Below are positions 26,400 through 35,706 of a DNA stretch of 64,000 nt, piece after piece (position 1 is the first letter of the stretch; each line of letters starts with the position of its first letter). Source of the stretch: Lysobacteraceae bacterium UBA6001 (GTDB lineage Bacteria > Pseudomonadota > Gammaproteobacteria > Xanthomonadales > Xanthomonadaceae); assembly GCA_002429615.1 (NCBI GenBank), contig DJAN01000179.1:3735-67734 (forward strand). The letters are read 5' to 3'. Below the pieces are notes generated by a model. That model saw only the letters and a list, made by a program, of their open reading frames with translations, made no database searches and was not told the origin of the DNA. Position numbers and translations under genes: made by a program.

Positions 26400-27404
26400 T
26401 TGTCCCACCCGATCCACCTGCATTGTGCTTTCATCAGCGCCGAGGCGGCCGCCGAACAGCTGCACGATCCGCGCGTGCTGGCCGCGGTGGATTTCTCGCT
26501 GCAACCGCTGACGGCGGAACAGGCTGCCGACCCACGCCGGCTGCGCGTGCCGTTGGAACCGTTGGGGACCGGCGTGGTGGAGATCTGGCGCGGCGACACC
26601 GCGGTCCAGCACGGCCGTGAAGGCGACATCGCCTGGGCCGAGAACGCCGAGCTGCAGTTCGGCGCCCTGGTGCTGCACGAGGACGACGAGCTCGACCTGG
26701 AAGCCGCCAGCGCGCGCGCCTACGCCCGCATGAACCAGTTCATCGCCGAGCGTGGCTATCCGCACGTGCTGCGCATCTGGAACTACCTCGACGGCCTGAC
26801 CGAAGGCGATGACGACGCCGAACGCTACCGGCGCTTCTGCGTCGGCCGGGTGCGCGGGCTGGAGCGGGTCGAAGAGGCCCGCCTGCCGGCGGCGACCTGC
26901 ATCGGCAGCTTCGGCGGCCCGCGCCAGCTGCTGGTGTACTGGCTGGCCGCGCGCAGTCCCGGCGTGGCGCTGGAAAACCCGCGCCAGGTCAGCGCCTACC
27001 GCTACCCGCGCCAGTACGGCCCGCAGTCGCCGAGCTTCGCCCGGGCGATGCTGCCGCCGCCGGGCAGCCAGGCGCCGCTGCTGCTGTCGGGTACCGCCAG
27101 CATCGTCGGCCATGCCACCGCGCACCTGGGCGACGTCGGTGCGCAGCTGGACGAGATCTTCGTCAACATCGAGGCGCTGCGCGGCGCGGCGGCCGATCGC
27201 AGCGACGGCATGCCGCCCGGCATCGACGACGCCGGCACCCTGCTCAAGGTCTATGTGCGCGACCGCGAGGCGCTGCCGCAGGTGGCCGCGGCACTGGACG
27301 CGCGCTTCGGGGCGCGGGTGCCGCGCCTGCTGCTGCATGCCGAGGTCTGCCGGCGCGAGCTGGCGGTGGAGATCGAAGGCGTGCTGGGCAACCCGGCGAT
27401 CTGA
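26400..27404 (+). CDS. xanB2: XanB2-like chorismatase (3-/4-hydroxybenzoate synthase)
   Basis: Pteridine-dependent-dioxygenase-like/chorismatase family protein, 334 residues. XanB2 of Xanthomonas hydrolyses chorismate to 3- and 4-hydroxybenzoate, feeding pigment and ubiquinone. Family features visible: RIWNYLDGLTEGD, TCIGSFGGPRQLL, QVSAYRYPRQYGPQSPSFA, and the RidA-like C-terminal LLLSGTASIVGHATAHLGD. The start is a TTG at 26400, as no ATG or GTG fits the N-terminus SHPIHLHCAF. It is divergent from the aryl-polyene operon with 167 bases between, as expected for a pigment precursor gene. No signal peptide. Confidence 0.87.
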   Translation: MSHPIHLHCAFISAEAAAEQLHDPRVLAAVDFSLQPLTAEQAADPRRLRVPLEPLGTGVVEIWRGDTAVQHGREGDIAWAENAELQFGALVLHEDDELDLEAASARAYARMNQFIAERGYPHVLRIWNYLDGLTEGDDDAERYRRFCVGRVRGLERVEEARLPAATCIGSFGGPRQLLVYWLAARSPGVALENPRQVSAYRYPRQYGPQSPSFARAMLPPPGSQAPLLLSGTASIVGHATAHLGDVGAQLDEIFVNIEALRGAAADRSDGMPPGIDDAGTLLKVYVRDREALPQVAAALDARFGARVPRLLLHAEVCRRELAVEIEGVLGNPAI

Positions 27405-27497
27405 GCGGTTTTCCCGCCGGGCCATGACCTGTGGCCCAGCCGCCGGGCGGACGGCCACTGGTAGGCTTGCGCATCTTTGTCCCGGCCTGCCTCCTCC

Positions 27498-29867
27498 ATG
27501 CCCAAGCTGCTGCCGCTGTCCCTGCTGTTGCTCGCCGCCTCCGCGAGCGCCCAGACCCCTCCCGCACCGCTGACCATCGAGCAGGTGATGGCCGATCCGG
27601 ACTGGATCGGACCCGGCGTCGACAACGCCTGGTGGCAATGGGACGGCCAGCAGGTCCAGTACCAGCTCAAGCGCGACGGCAGCCCGGTGCGCGACACCTT
27701 CCGCCAGCCGGTCAACGGCGCCGCGGCGCAGCGCGTGGGCGACAACGAGCGCGCCGGCCTGGACGCCGCCAACCCGGCCTATGACACGCAGCGCCAGCGC
27801 ATGGTGTTCGCCCGCAACGGCGACATCTTCCTGCGCGACCTGCGCAGCGGCGCGCTGACCCAACTGACCCGCAGCAACGAGACCGAGTCGCGGCCGCAGT
27901 TCGCCAGCGACGGCGGGGTGATCTGGCGCGCCGGCAACGACTGGTACCACTGGGCCGCGGGTGGCGGCACCAGCCAGGTCGCGGTGGTGAAGGCCGCGCG
28001 CGATCCCAATGCCAAGCCGAAGGCCGACGTGCTGCGCGAGCAGCAGCTGGCCACGCTGGCCACGCTGCGCAAGGACAAGGAACAGCGCGACGCGCTGCGC
28101 AGCCAGGAAGACGCCTGGCGCAAGGCCGACCCGACCCGCGCCGCCGGCCCGGTCTACCTGGGCGATGACGTCGAAATCGTCGACAGCGCGCTGTCGCCGG
28201 ATGGCCGCCACCTGCTGGTGGTGACCTCGGCCAAGGGCGCCGACGAGGGCCAGGCCGGCAAGATGCCCAAGTACGTGACCGAATCCGGTTACGAGGAATT
28301 CCAGGAAGTACGCACCCGCGTGGGTCGCAACAACCCGGTGCCGCATTCGCTGTGGCTGGTCGACACCCAGGCTGGCACCGCGACCGCGCTGGCGTTCGAC
28401 CCGCTGCCGGGCATCGCCACCGACCCGCTGGCCGCGATGCGCAAGGCCGCCAAGCGCGACCCGCTGAAGGGCAACCGCGCTGTGCGCATCGAAAGCGACG
28501 GCGACGGCAGCGGCCCGGCCATCCACTGGAGCGACGACGGCCGCAACGCCGCGGTGGAAATCCGCGCGGTGGACAACAAGGACCGCTGGATCGCCAGCGT
28601 CGACCTGGACAAGGCGCAGCTGGTGCCCCGTCATCGCCTGACCGACGGCGCGTGGATCAACTGGGGCTTCAACGACTTCGGCTGGCTGCCGGACAACCGC
28701 ACGCTGTGGCTGCTGTCGGAAGAGTCCGGCTACTCGCAGCTGTACACCGTGGCCGAAGGCGGCAAGCCGCGCCAGCGCACCCGTGGCAAGTGGGAAGTCT
28801 CCGCGCCGGTGCCGACCGCTGATGGCCAGGGCTTCTTCTTCGTCTGCAACCAGAAGTGGCCGGGCGACTACGAGGTCTGCAAGCTCGACCTGGGCAATGA
28901 CCAGGTCAGCGAAGTGACCTCGCTCAACGGCGTGGAGGACTTCAGCGTCTCGCCGAACGGCCAGCAGCTGCTGGTGCGTTACTCCGGCAGCTACCTGCCG
29001 CCGCAGCTGGCGGTGGTCCCGGCCAGCGGTGGCCAGGCGCGCGTGCTCACCGACACCCGCACCGCGGCGTTCAAGGCGCAGAACTGGGTGCAGCCGCAGT
29101 ACGTGCAGGTGCCGTCCAAGCACGGCGCCGGGGTGATCTGGGGCAAGTACTACGGCCCGCAGAACCCGGAAGCCGGCAAGCAGTATCCGATCGTGATGTT
29201 CGTGCACGGCGCCGGCTACCTGCAGAACGTCTCCGAGCGCTACACCCCTTACTTCCGCGAGCAGATGTTCCACAACCTGCTGGTGCAGAAGGGCTACATC
29301 GTCCTCGACCTGGACTACCGCGCGTCGGAAGGCTACGGCCGCGACTGGCGCACGGCGATCTACCGCAACATGGGCCACCCGGAACTCGAGGACTACCTGG
29401 ACGGCCTGGACTGGCTGGTGGCCAACAAGCAGGGTGACCGCGCGCGCGCCGGCATCTACGGCGGCTCCTACGGCGGCTTCATGACCTACATGGCGCTGTT
29501 CCGTGCCCCGGGCACCTTCAAGGCGGGCGCGGCGTTGCGTCCGGTCGGCGACTGGATGCAGTACAACCACGAGTACACCTCCAACATCCTCAACACCCCG
29601 GAGCTGGACCCGGAGGCGTACAAGACCTCCTCGCCGATCAGCTACGCCGACGGCCTGCGCGACCACCTGCTGATCGCCCACGGCATGGTCGACGACAACG
29701 TGTTCTTCAAGGACTCGGTCGACATGACCCAGAAGCTGATCGAGCTGCACAAGGACAACTGGGAGATCGCGCCGTATCCGCTGGAGCGCCACGGCTTCAC
29801 CCGTGCCGACTCGTGGCTGGACGAGTACAAGCGCATCCTCAAGCTGTTCGAAGAGCAGGTGAAGTAA
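27498..29867 (+). CDS. S9 family peptidase, DPP-IV-like, exported
   Basis: A 789-residue serine peptidase with signal MPKLLPLSLLLLAASASA. The N-terminal two thirds are a WD-like beta-propeller (repeated strands such as MVFARNGDIFLRDL). The C-terminal alpha/beta hydrolase has the nucleophile motif GIYGGSYGGF, the acid in HGMVDDNVF and the His in ERHGF. Architecture and length match bacterial dipeptidyl-peptidase IV-like enzymes that remove dipeptides after proline in the periplasm. It stands alone and is followed by a strong terminator. Confidence 0.9.
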   Translation: MPKLLPLSLLLLAASASAQTPPAPLTIEQVMADPDWIGPGVDNAWWQWDGQQVQYQLKRDGSPVRDTFRQPVNGAAAQRVGDNERAGLDAANPAYDTQRQRMVFARNGDIFLRDLRSGALTQLTRSNETESRPQFASDGGVIWRAGNDWYHWAAGGGTSQVAVVKAARDPNAKPKADVLREQQLATLATLRKDKEQRDALRSQEDAWRKADPTRAAGPVYLGDDVEIVDSALSPDGRHLLVVTSAKGADEGQAGKMPKYVTESGYEEFQEVRTRVGRNNPVPHSLWLVDTQAGTATALAFDPLPGIATDPLAAMRKAAKRDPLKGNRAVRIESDGDGSGPAIHWSDDGRNAAVEIRAVDNKDRWIASVDLDKAQLVPRHRLTDGAWINWGFNDFGWLPDNRTLWLLSEESGYSQLYTVAEGGKPRQRTRGKWEVSAPVPTADGQGFFFVCNQKWPGDYEVCKLDLGNDQVSEVTSLNGVEDFSVSPNGQQLLVRYSGSYLPPQLAVVPASGGQARVLTDTRTAAFKAQNWVQPQYVQVPSKHGAGVIWGKYYGPQNPEAGKQYPIVMFVHGAGYLQNVSERYTPYFREQMFHNLLVQKGYIVLDLDYRASEGYGRDWRTAIYRNMGHPELEDYLDGLDWLVANKQGDRARAGIYGGSYGGFMTYMALFRAPGTFKAGAALRPVGDWMQYNHEYTSNILNTPELDPEAYKTSSPISYADGLRDHLLIAHGMVDDNVFFKDSVDMTQKLIELHKDNWEIAPYPLERHGFTRADSWLDEYKRILKLFEEQVK

Positions 29868-29889
29868 GCTCGCCCGCAGCGACCCCTAC

Positions 29890-29919
29890 AGACGCCGGCG
29901 CCCGCCGGCGTCTGTTTTT
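29890..29919 (+). terminator. Rho-independent terminator after the S9 peptidase
   Basis: Stem AGACGCCGGC (29890-29899) pairs with GCCGGCGTCT (29904-29913) across a four-base loop. G and five T follow (29915-29919). It lies 22 bases past the stop codon. Confidence 0.92.
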
Positions 29920-29942
29920 GTGCCCCACACAGGAACCCGCGC

Positions 29943-30506
29943 ATGCCCGTGTCCCCTCGCCTGCCCGCTCCGCGCAGCAGCTTCGTCACCGTGATGGCCT
30001 GGCTGAGCCTGGCGGTGGCATTGGTGAGCGCCGCGGGCAGCGCGTTGCAGGCGTTGATCGCGTTGCTGCTGCCCAGGCTGACCGGCTTCAGCATGCTGTT
30101 GCCGCCGGATACGCCGGTGCCGCCCTCGCTGGCCTGGCTGGGCGCGCATCTGGTGGGCCTGTCGGTGCTTGCCACGCTGGCATCGTTGGCGGTGGCCTGG
30201 ATTTCCTGGGCGCTGCTGCAGCGCCGGGAATGGGCGCGGCTGGCCTTCATCGTGCAGCTGGTGCTGGTGCCGCTGGCGAACCTCGCCACCATCCCGCTGG
30301 CCGATATGGTGGTCGCGATGTTCCTGGACAGCCTGGGCTCGATGCCGGGCGCCGACGCCACGGCGCAGCTGGTCGGCGCCGGCGCGCCGATGGCCGCCGC
30401 GATGCGGCTGATGGCGTGGATCAGCTCGCTGGCCATCGCCGTGGTGCATGGCGGCATCATCTGGCAGCTGTGCCGGCCGTCGATCCGCGCCGAGTTCCAG
30501 CCCTGA
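29943..30506 (+). CDS. Hypothetical four-helix membrane protein
   Basis: A 187-residue protein not assigned to a named family. About four hydrophobic helices: MAWLSLAVALVSAAGSALQA, LGAHLVGLSVLATLASLAVA, LAFIVQLVLVPLANLATIPL and a C-terminal LMAWISSLAIAVVHGGIIW. No charged catalytic motif. The gap to hemF is 34 bases, so it may be co-transcribed with hemF, but no functional link is visible. Confidence 0.72.
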   Translation: MPVSPRLPAPRSSFVTVMAWLSLAVALVSAAGSALQALIALLLPRLTGFSMLLPPDTPVPPSLAWLGAHLVGLSVLATLASLAVAWISWALLQRREWARLAFIVQLVLVPLANLATIPLADMVVAMFLDSLGSMPGADATAQLVGAGAPMAAAMRLMAWISSLAIAVVHGGIIWQLCRPSIRAEFQP

Positions 30507-30531
30507 GCGAAGGGCGTGGCCGCCTCGCTAG

Positions 30532-31440
<909 letters not shown>

Positions 31441-31554
31441 ATAGCGTCAGGAAGCTGTCGCATAAACAGTGACGCAGCCCGCTTAAATCCAACGTATTCA
31501 GCCATTAACCGCGTCAACTGAATGACGTCCGTTTATTTTGGTGAAACAGGGCAC

Positions 31555-31573
31555 GGTTCGCGTTCAGCGAACC
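31555..31573. repeat. Perfect hairpin between hemF and the sRNA gene
   Basis: GGTTCGC (31555-31561) and GCGAACC (31567-31573) around GTTCA. No T-run follows on either strand, so it is not a standard terminator; it could protect the hemF 3' end. The rest of 31441-31599 shows nothing recognisable. Confidence 0.4.
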
Positions 31574-31599
31574 GGTCAAAATATCGGCGTTCGGAAAAT

Positions 31600-31722
31600 A
31601 AAAAGCCCCGCAGACCAGGGGGAGGTCAGCGGGGCCAGGGAACGGAAACTTGGGGAGGAGTTGCCGTTCCAGAGATCTGCTCCAGGGGATGGGAGAGATC
31701 CGCGACAGGCGTTGCGCCTGTC
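31600..31722 (-). ncRNA. sX13: sX13-like small RNA downstream of polA
   Basis: Read on the minus strand this is about 120 bases of stacked hairpins. Hairpin 1 is GACAGGCG-CAA-CGCCTGTC (31722-31704). The second has an AGATCT-type stem with CCC and CCCC in its loop (about 31700-31673). The third is GGAACGG/CCGTTCC with loop CTCCTCCCC (31670-31639). Last comes an intrinsic terminator, GCCCCGC..GCGGGGC with loop TCCCCC (31635-31605), ending in a T-run. Upstream, TTATAG (31733-31728) is a good -10. C-rich loops, length and position after polA match the Xanthomonas sX13 RNA, an Hfq-independent post-transcriptional regulator whose C-rich loops pair with G-rich mRNA leaders. The identity is recalled from the literature, not searched. 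Confidence 0.83.
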
Positions 31723-31883
31723 GAGGGCTATAACACCATTTCGGACATTGATAGATCGTGAAGATTTGGGTTAAGAATTCGTCGGATTAAGGACGGATTC
31801 ATTGATTCCTGACGTTTTCACGTTGTGTTTTCTGATGCATTGCGCCGCACTTTCTCACGGGGGTGGAAAGTGCGGCGCATTCA

Positions 31884-34652
31884 TCAATGCGCTTCGTCCC
31901 AGTTTTCGCCGATACCGGCGTCGACCACCAGCGGGACGCGCAATTCAGCGGCACCGGCCATCAGCGTCGTCGCCTGCGTGCGCAGTTCGTCGATGAAATC
32001 CACATCGGCTTCGAACACCAGTTCGTCGTGCACCTGCAGGATCATCAGCGCGCGCTCGCGGTGCGCGGCCAACCAGCCATCCACCGCCACCATCGCGCGC
32101 TTGATGATGTCCGCCGCGGTGCCCTGCATCGGCGCGTTGATCGCGGCGCGCTCGGCGCCGGCACGCTGGCCCTGGCTGCCGCTGTTGATGTACTCCAGAT
32201 ACAGGCGGCGGCCGAACACGGTTTCGACATAGCCCTTCTCGCGCGCCTGCTGGCGCGTGCTTTCCATGAAGTCACGCACGCCGGGATAACGGCTGAAGTA
32301 CAGCGCGATGTAATCCTGCGCCTCGCCACGGCCGATGCCGAGCTGGCGCGCCAGTCCGAACGCGCTCATGCCGTACATCAGGCCGAAGTTGATCGCCTTG
32401 GCGGCGCGGCGCTCGTTGCTGGTGACCTGGTCGATCGAACGCCCGAACACTTCGGCCGCGGTGGCGCGATGCACGTCGGCGCCGGACTCGAACGCGCCGA
32501 CCAGGCCCTTGTCCTCGGACAGGTGGGCCATGATGCGCAGCTCGATCTGCGAGTAGTCGCAGGCCAGCAGCTGCCGGCCGGGCGGTGCGACGAAGGCGCG
32601 GCGGATGCGGCGGCCATCGTCGGTGCGGATCGGGATGTTCTGCAGGTTCGGGTCGGTCGAGGACAAGCGCCCGGTCGCCGCACCGGCCTGGTGGTAGCTG
32701 GTGTGCACGCGCCCGCTGTCCGGGTTGATCATCTCCGGCAGCTTGTCGGTATAGGTGCTGCGTAGCTTCGCCAGGCCGCGGTACTCGAGGATCACCCGCG
32801 GCAGCTCATGCTGGTCGGCAATGGCCTCCAGCGCTTCCTCGTTGGTCGAGGGCTGGCCCTTCGGGGTCTTCACCACGGCCGGCAGGCCGAGTTCGTCGAA
32901 CAGCAGCGCCTGCAGCTGCTTGGGCGAATCGAGGTTGAACGTGCGGCCGGCCAGCTCGGTGGCCTTCTGCTGCGCGGCGAGCATGCGCTTGGACAGGTCC
33001 GCGCTCTGCCGGCGCAGTTCGTCGGCATCCACGCGCACGCCGTTGGCTTCGATGCGCTCCAGCACCGGCACCAGCGGCATCTCGATCTCGCGGTAGACCT
33101 TTTCCAGCGCCGGATCGGCGGCCAGCTGCGGCGCCAGCACGCGATGCAGGCGCAGGGTGATGTCGGCATCCTCGGCGGCGTAGGTCGTCGCGTCGTCGAT
33201 GGCGACGTGCGAGAACGGAATCTGCTTGGCGCCCTTGCCGGCGACATCCTCGTACTTGATCGTGTCGTAGCCGAGGTAACGCTTGGCCAGGCTGTCCATG
33301 TCATGGCGCGCGATGCCGGAGTTGAGCACGAAGCTCTCCAACAGGGTGTCGTCGGCGTAGCCGGCCAGCGCGATGCCATGGCGGCGCATCACGTGCAGGT
33401 CGTACTTGCCGTGCTGGCCCAGCTTGCGCACGGCCGGGTCGGCCAGCAGCGGGCGCAGCAGGTCCAGTGCCTGCGCCATCGGCAGCTGCGCCGGCGCGCC
33501 CGGGTAGTCGTGGGCCAGCGGCAGGTAGGCGCCCTGCTCCGGGGTGTCGCTGAAGCTCAGGCCGACCAGGCGTGCCTGCATCGGGTCCAGGCTGTCGGTC
33601 TCGGTGTCGAAGGCGAACTGGCCGGCCGCGCGCAGGCGCGAGATCCAGGCCTGCAGCTGCTCGACGCTGGTGATCGTCTCGTAGCTGCCCTTGGCCGCCA
33701 GGGCCGGGTCCAGCCCGGCGGCAGGGGCCGGCGATGCCGCGCTGGCAAAGCCGCGTCCGCGCGCCTGCCCGGGTTCCTTCTCGGCCAGCACCGCGCCCAC
33801 GCCGGCACCGCCTTCCAGTTCCTTCAGCGCCTGGGTGAAGCCATAACGGCGATACAGCGCCGCCAGCGGCTCGGTATCCGGCTCGCGCAGCGCCAGCGTG
33901 CGCGGACCCCCGGGCAGCGGCACGTCGGTCTTGATCGTCACCAGGGTGCGATTGAGCGGCAGGCGCGGCAGCGCGGCGCGCAGGTTCTCGCCGATCTTGC
34001 CCTTGATGCCATCGGCCTGGGCCATCACCGCATCCAGCGTGCCGTACTCGCCCAGCCACTTGGCCGCGGTCTTGGGGCCGCACTTCTCCACGCCGGGCAC
34101 GTTGTCGACGGTGTCGCCCATCAGCGCGAGCAGGTCGACGATCTGGTCGGCGCGCACGCCGAACTTCGCCATCACCGCCTCGTCCGAATCCATCTGGCTG
34201 CCGGTCATGGTGTTGACCAGGCGCACGCCGGGACGGACCAGCTGGGCGAAGTCCTTGTCGCCGGTGGAAATGGTCACCTCCAGCCCATCGGCGGCGCCCT
34301 GCAGGGCGAGCGTGCCGATCACGTCGTCGGCCTCCACGCCGTCCTCGCGCAGGATCGGGATGCCCAGCGCCTGCACGATCTCGCACATCGGCAGCACCTG
34401 CGCGCGCAGGTCGTCCGGCATCGCGGCGCGGTTGGCCTTGTACTCGGGATAGAGGTCGTCGCGGAAGGTCTTGCCGGGGGCATCGACCACGAAGGCGACA
34501 TACTCCGGCCGTTCCTTGAGGGTGGCCCGCAGCATGTTGACCACGCCGAACAACGCGCCGGTCGGCTCGCCATCGGCATTGGTCAGCGGCGGCAGCGCGT
34601 GGAAGGCGCGGTACAGGTAACTGGAACCGTCGATAAGGACTAGTCTGCTCAT
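31884..34652 (-). CDS. polA: DNA polymerase I
   Basis: A 922-residue three-domain repair/replication polymerase. Residues 1 to about 290 are the 5'-3' flap nuclease (LIDGSSYLYRAFHA, VVDAPGKTFRDDLYPEYKANR, GVEADDVIGTLA). Residues about 320-520 are the 3'-5' exonuclease with its acidic residues (FAFDTETDSLDPM). The C-terminal polymerase has DYSQIELRIMAHLS, INFGLMYGMSAFGLA and LQVHDELVFE. All look intact. It is divergent from the DUF2782 lipoprotein gene, and the sX13-like RNA lies 160 bases downstream on the same strand. Confidence 0.97.
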   Translation of the reverse strand: MSRLVLIDGSSYLYRAFHALPPLTNADGEPTGALFGVVNMLRATLKERPEYVAFVVDAPGKTFRDDLYPEYKANRAAMPDDLRAQVLPMCEIVQALGIPILREDGVEADDVIGTLALQGAADGLEVTISTGDKDFAQLVRPGVRLVNTMTGSQMDSDEAVMAKFGVRADQIVDLLALMGDTVDNVPGVEKCGPKTAAKWLGEYGTLDAVMAQADGIKGKIGENLRAALPRLPLNRTLVTIKTDVPLPGGPRTLALREPDTEPLAALYRRYGFTQALKELEGGAGVGAVLAEKEPGQARGRGFASAASPAPAAGLDPALAAKGSYETITSVEQLQAWISRLRAAGQFAFDTETDSLDPMQARLVGLSFSDTPEQGAYLPLAHDYPGAPAQLPMAQALDLLRPLLADPAVRKLGQHGKYDLHVMRRHGIALAGYADDTLLESFVLNSGIARHDMDSLAKRYLGYDTIKYEDVAGKGAKQIPFSHVAIDDATTYAAEDADITLRLHRVLAPQLAADPALEKVYREIEMPLVPVLERIEANGVRVDADELRRQSADLSKRMLAAQQKATELAGRTFNLDSPKQLQALLFDELGLPAVVKTPKGQPSTNEEALEAIADQHELPRVILEYRGLAKLRSTYTDKLPEMINPDSGRVHTSYHQAGAATGRLSSTDPNLQNIPIRTDDGRRIRRAFVAPPGRQLLACDYSQIELRIMAHLSEDKGLVGAFESGADVHRATAAEVFGRSIDQVTSNERRAAKAINFGLMYGMSAFGLARQLGIGRGEAQDYIALYFSRYPGVRDFMESTRQQAREKGYVETVFGRRLYLEYINSGSQGQRAGAERAAINAPMQGTAADIIKRAMVAVDGWLAAHRERALMILQVHDELVFEADVDFIDELRTQATTLMAGAAELRVPLVVDAGIGENWDEAH

Positions 34653-34721
34653 CGCACGATTCTACGCTCCCGTCCCGGGCGCCTCGCGCATAATCGGTTT
34701 CCCGGTTCCAGGAACGCCCCG

Positions 34722-35027
34722 ATGAAGAAGACCGCCGTTTTGCTTGCCAGCCTGCTGGCCACGTCTCTTGCCGGCTGCGCCAGCAGCGGTGGCATGGTCG
34801 GCCCGGATGGCGCGCCGCTGGACCTGCGCAACGCCGACGTCACCAGCAAGACCATGGACAACGGCGACCGCATCGACGAGTACCGCGTCGCCGGCCAGGT
34901 GCGCATGGTGAAGATCACCCCGGCGCGCGGTGCGACGTACTACCTGTACGACCGCGATGGCGATGGGCACATGGACAACGACAAGGACGGCGTGTCGCCG
35001 GTGTACTGGAAGATCTACAGCTGGTGA
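34722..35027 (+). CDS. DUF2782 family lipoprotein
   Basis: A 101-residue protein with lipoprotein signal MKKTAVLLASLLATSLAGC. The mature part contains the DUF2782 pattern of two beta segments (RIDEYRVAGQVRMVKITP, ATYYLYDRDGDGHMD) and an Asp-rich DRDGDGHMDNDKDG stretch that resembles a calcium-binding loop. Neighbouring polA is a recurrent context for this family. Function unknown. Confidence 0.85.
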   Translation: MKKTAVLLASLLATSLAGCASSGGMVGPDGAPLDLRNADVTSKTMDNGDRIDEYRVAGQVRMVKITPARGATYYLYDRDGDGHMDNDKDGVSPVYWKIYSW

Positions 35028-35055
35028 GGCGTTGGAGGCCTTGAAGGCCTGCCTC

Positions 35056-35115
35056 GTAGGAGCGGCTTCAGCCGCGACCCGACCTGCCGGCGGTCGCGGC
35101 TGAAGCCGCTCCTAC
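35056..35115. repeat. Paired REP palindromes
   Basis: Inverted REP cores at 35056-35078 and 35093-35115, identical in sequence to the copies at 5222-5286. They lie between the convergent DUF2782 and universal-stress genes. Confidence 0.92.
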
Positions 35116-35149
35116 AAAGTGGGATTCCTGCGTTGCCAACTGCCGCTGC

Positions 35150-35596
35150 TCAGCGGATCACCAGCACCGGCACGCCGCTGTGGGTCAGCACTTCGGTGGT
35201 CTGGCTGCCGAGCAGTACGCGGGTCATGCCACGGCGGCCGTGCGAGGTCATCACGATCAGGTCGCTGCCGCATTCCTTGGCCGTGTCGATGATGCCCTCG
35301 GCCGCGTAGCGGTCCAGCACGTGGCGCGGCGTGGCCTGCACGCCCAGGGCCTTGGCCGCCTCCAGTGCCGGCTGCAGGATCGCCTGGGCGCCCTCCTCGC
35401 GTTCCTTGCGGTATTCCGGGCTGGCCTCATAGCCCACGCTCCAGCCCATGGCGTCGTACATGCCCATCGCCCACGGCTCGGATACCGTCACCACGTCGAC
35501 CTGCGCACCAGTCGCCTTGGCCAGGGCCAGGCCGTGCTGCAGGCCACGCTGGGCCAGTTCGGAACCATCGAGGGCAATCAGAATGCGCTGGTACAT
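35150..35596 (-). CDS. Universal stress protein, UspA family
   Basis: A 148-residue single-domain Usp: MYQRILIALDGSELAQRGLQ at the N-terminus and the ATP-loop region VMTSHGRRGMTRVLLGS at the C-terminus (G-x9-GS present, with Thr replacing the first Gly of the motif). Nucleotide binding is likely. The upstream region holds a perfect FNR/ANR-type box, so induction under low oxygen is expected, as for many Usp genes in gammaproteobacteria. Confidence 0.92.
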   Translation of the reverse strand: MYQRILIALDGSELAQRGLQHGLALAKATGAQVDVVTVSEPWAMGMYDAMGWSVGYEASPEYRKEREEGAQAILQPALEAAKALGVQATPRHVLDRYAAEGIIDTAKECGSDLIVMTSHGRRGMTRVLLGSQTTEVLTHSGVPVLVIR

Positions 35597-35667
35597 GGGG
35601 TCGCTCCTGTGCGTCCGTCCGGCGACGGGTTCGGGATGATTTCACCACTTCCACGACCCATGGTGCG

Positions 35668-35681
35668 TTGATCCGGATCAA
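35668..35681 (-). promoter_or_regulatory. Perfect FNR/ANR-type box upstream of the universal stress gene
   Basis: TTGATCCGGATCAA matches the FNR consensus TTGAT-N4-ATCAA at every position and extends as a palindrome to GCG..CGC. Its centre is about 79 bases from the usp start codon. A TGAAAT (35644-35639) on the minus strand would be a -10 with a start near 35633, putting the box at about -41.5, the class II activator position. Confidence 0.75.
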
Positions 35682-35706
35682 CGCGATGTGGCGAACGCTC
35701 CCGGTC

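Noticed and set aside
26361..29792. A 1143-codon open frame on the minus strand opposite xanB2 and the S9 peptidase
   Set aside because: Its translation is low-complexity (Val/Arg/His/Gln-rich), it lacks any domain, and it lies opposite two well-supported genes; such frames arise from GC-rich third positions.
31441..31599. Short open frames after hemF (for example 31522-31761)
   Set aside because: They cross the sRNA hairpins and terminator and show no protein-like composition.
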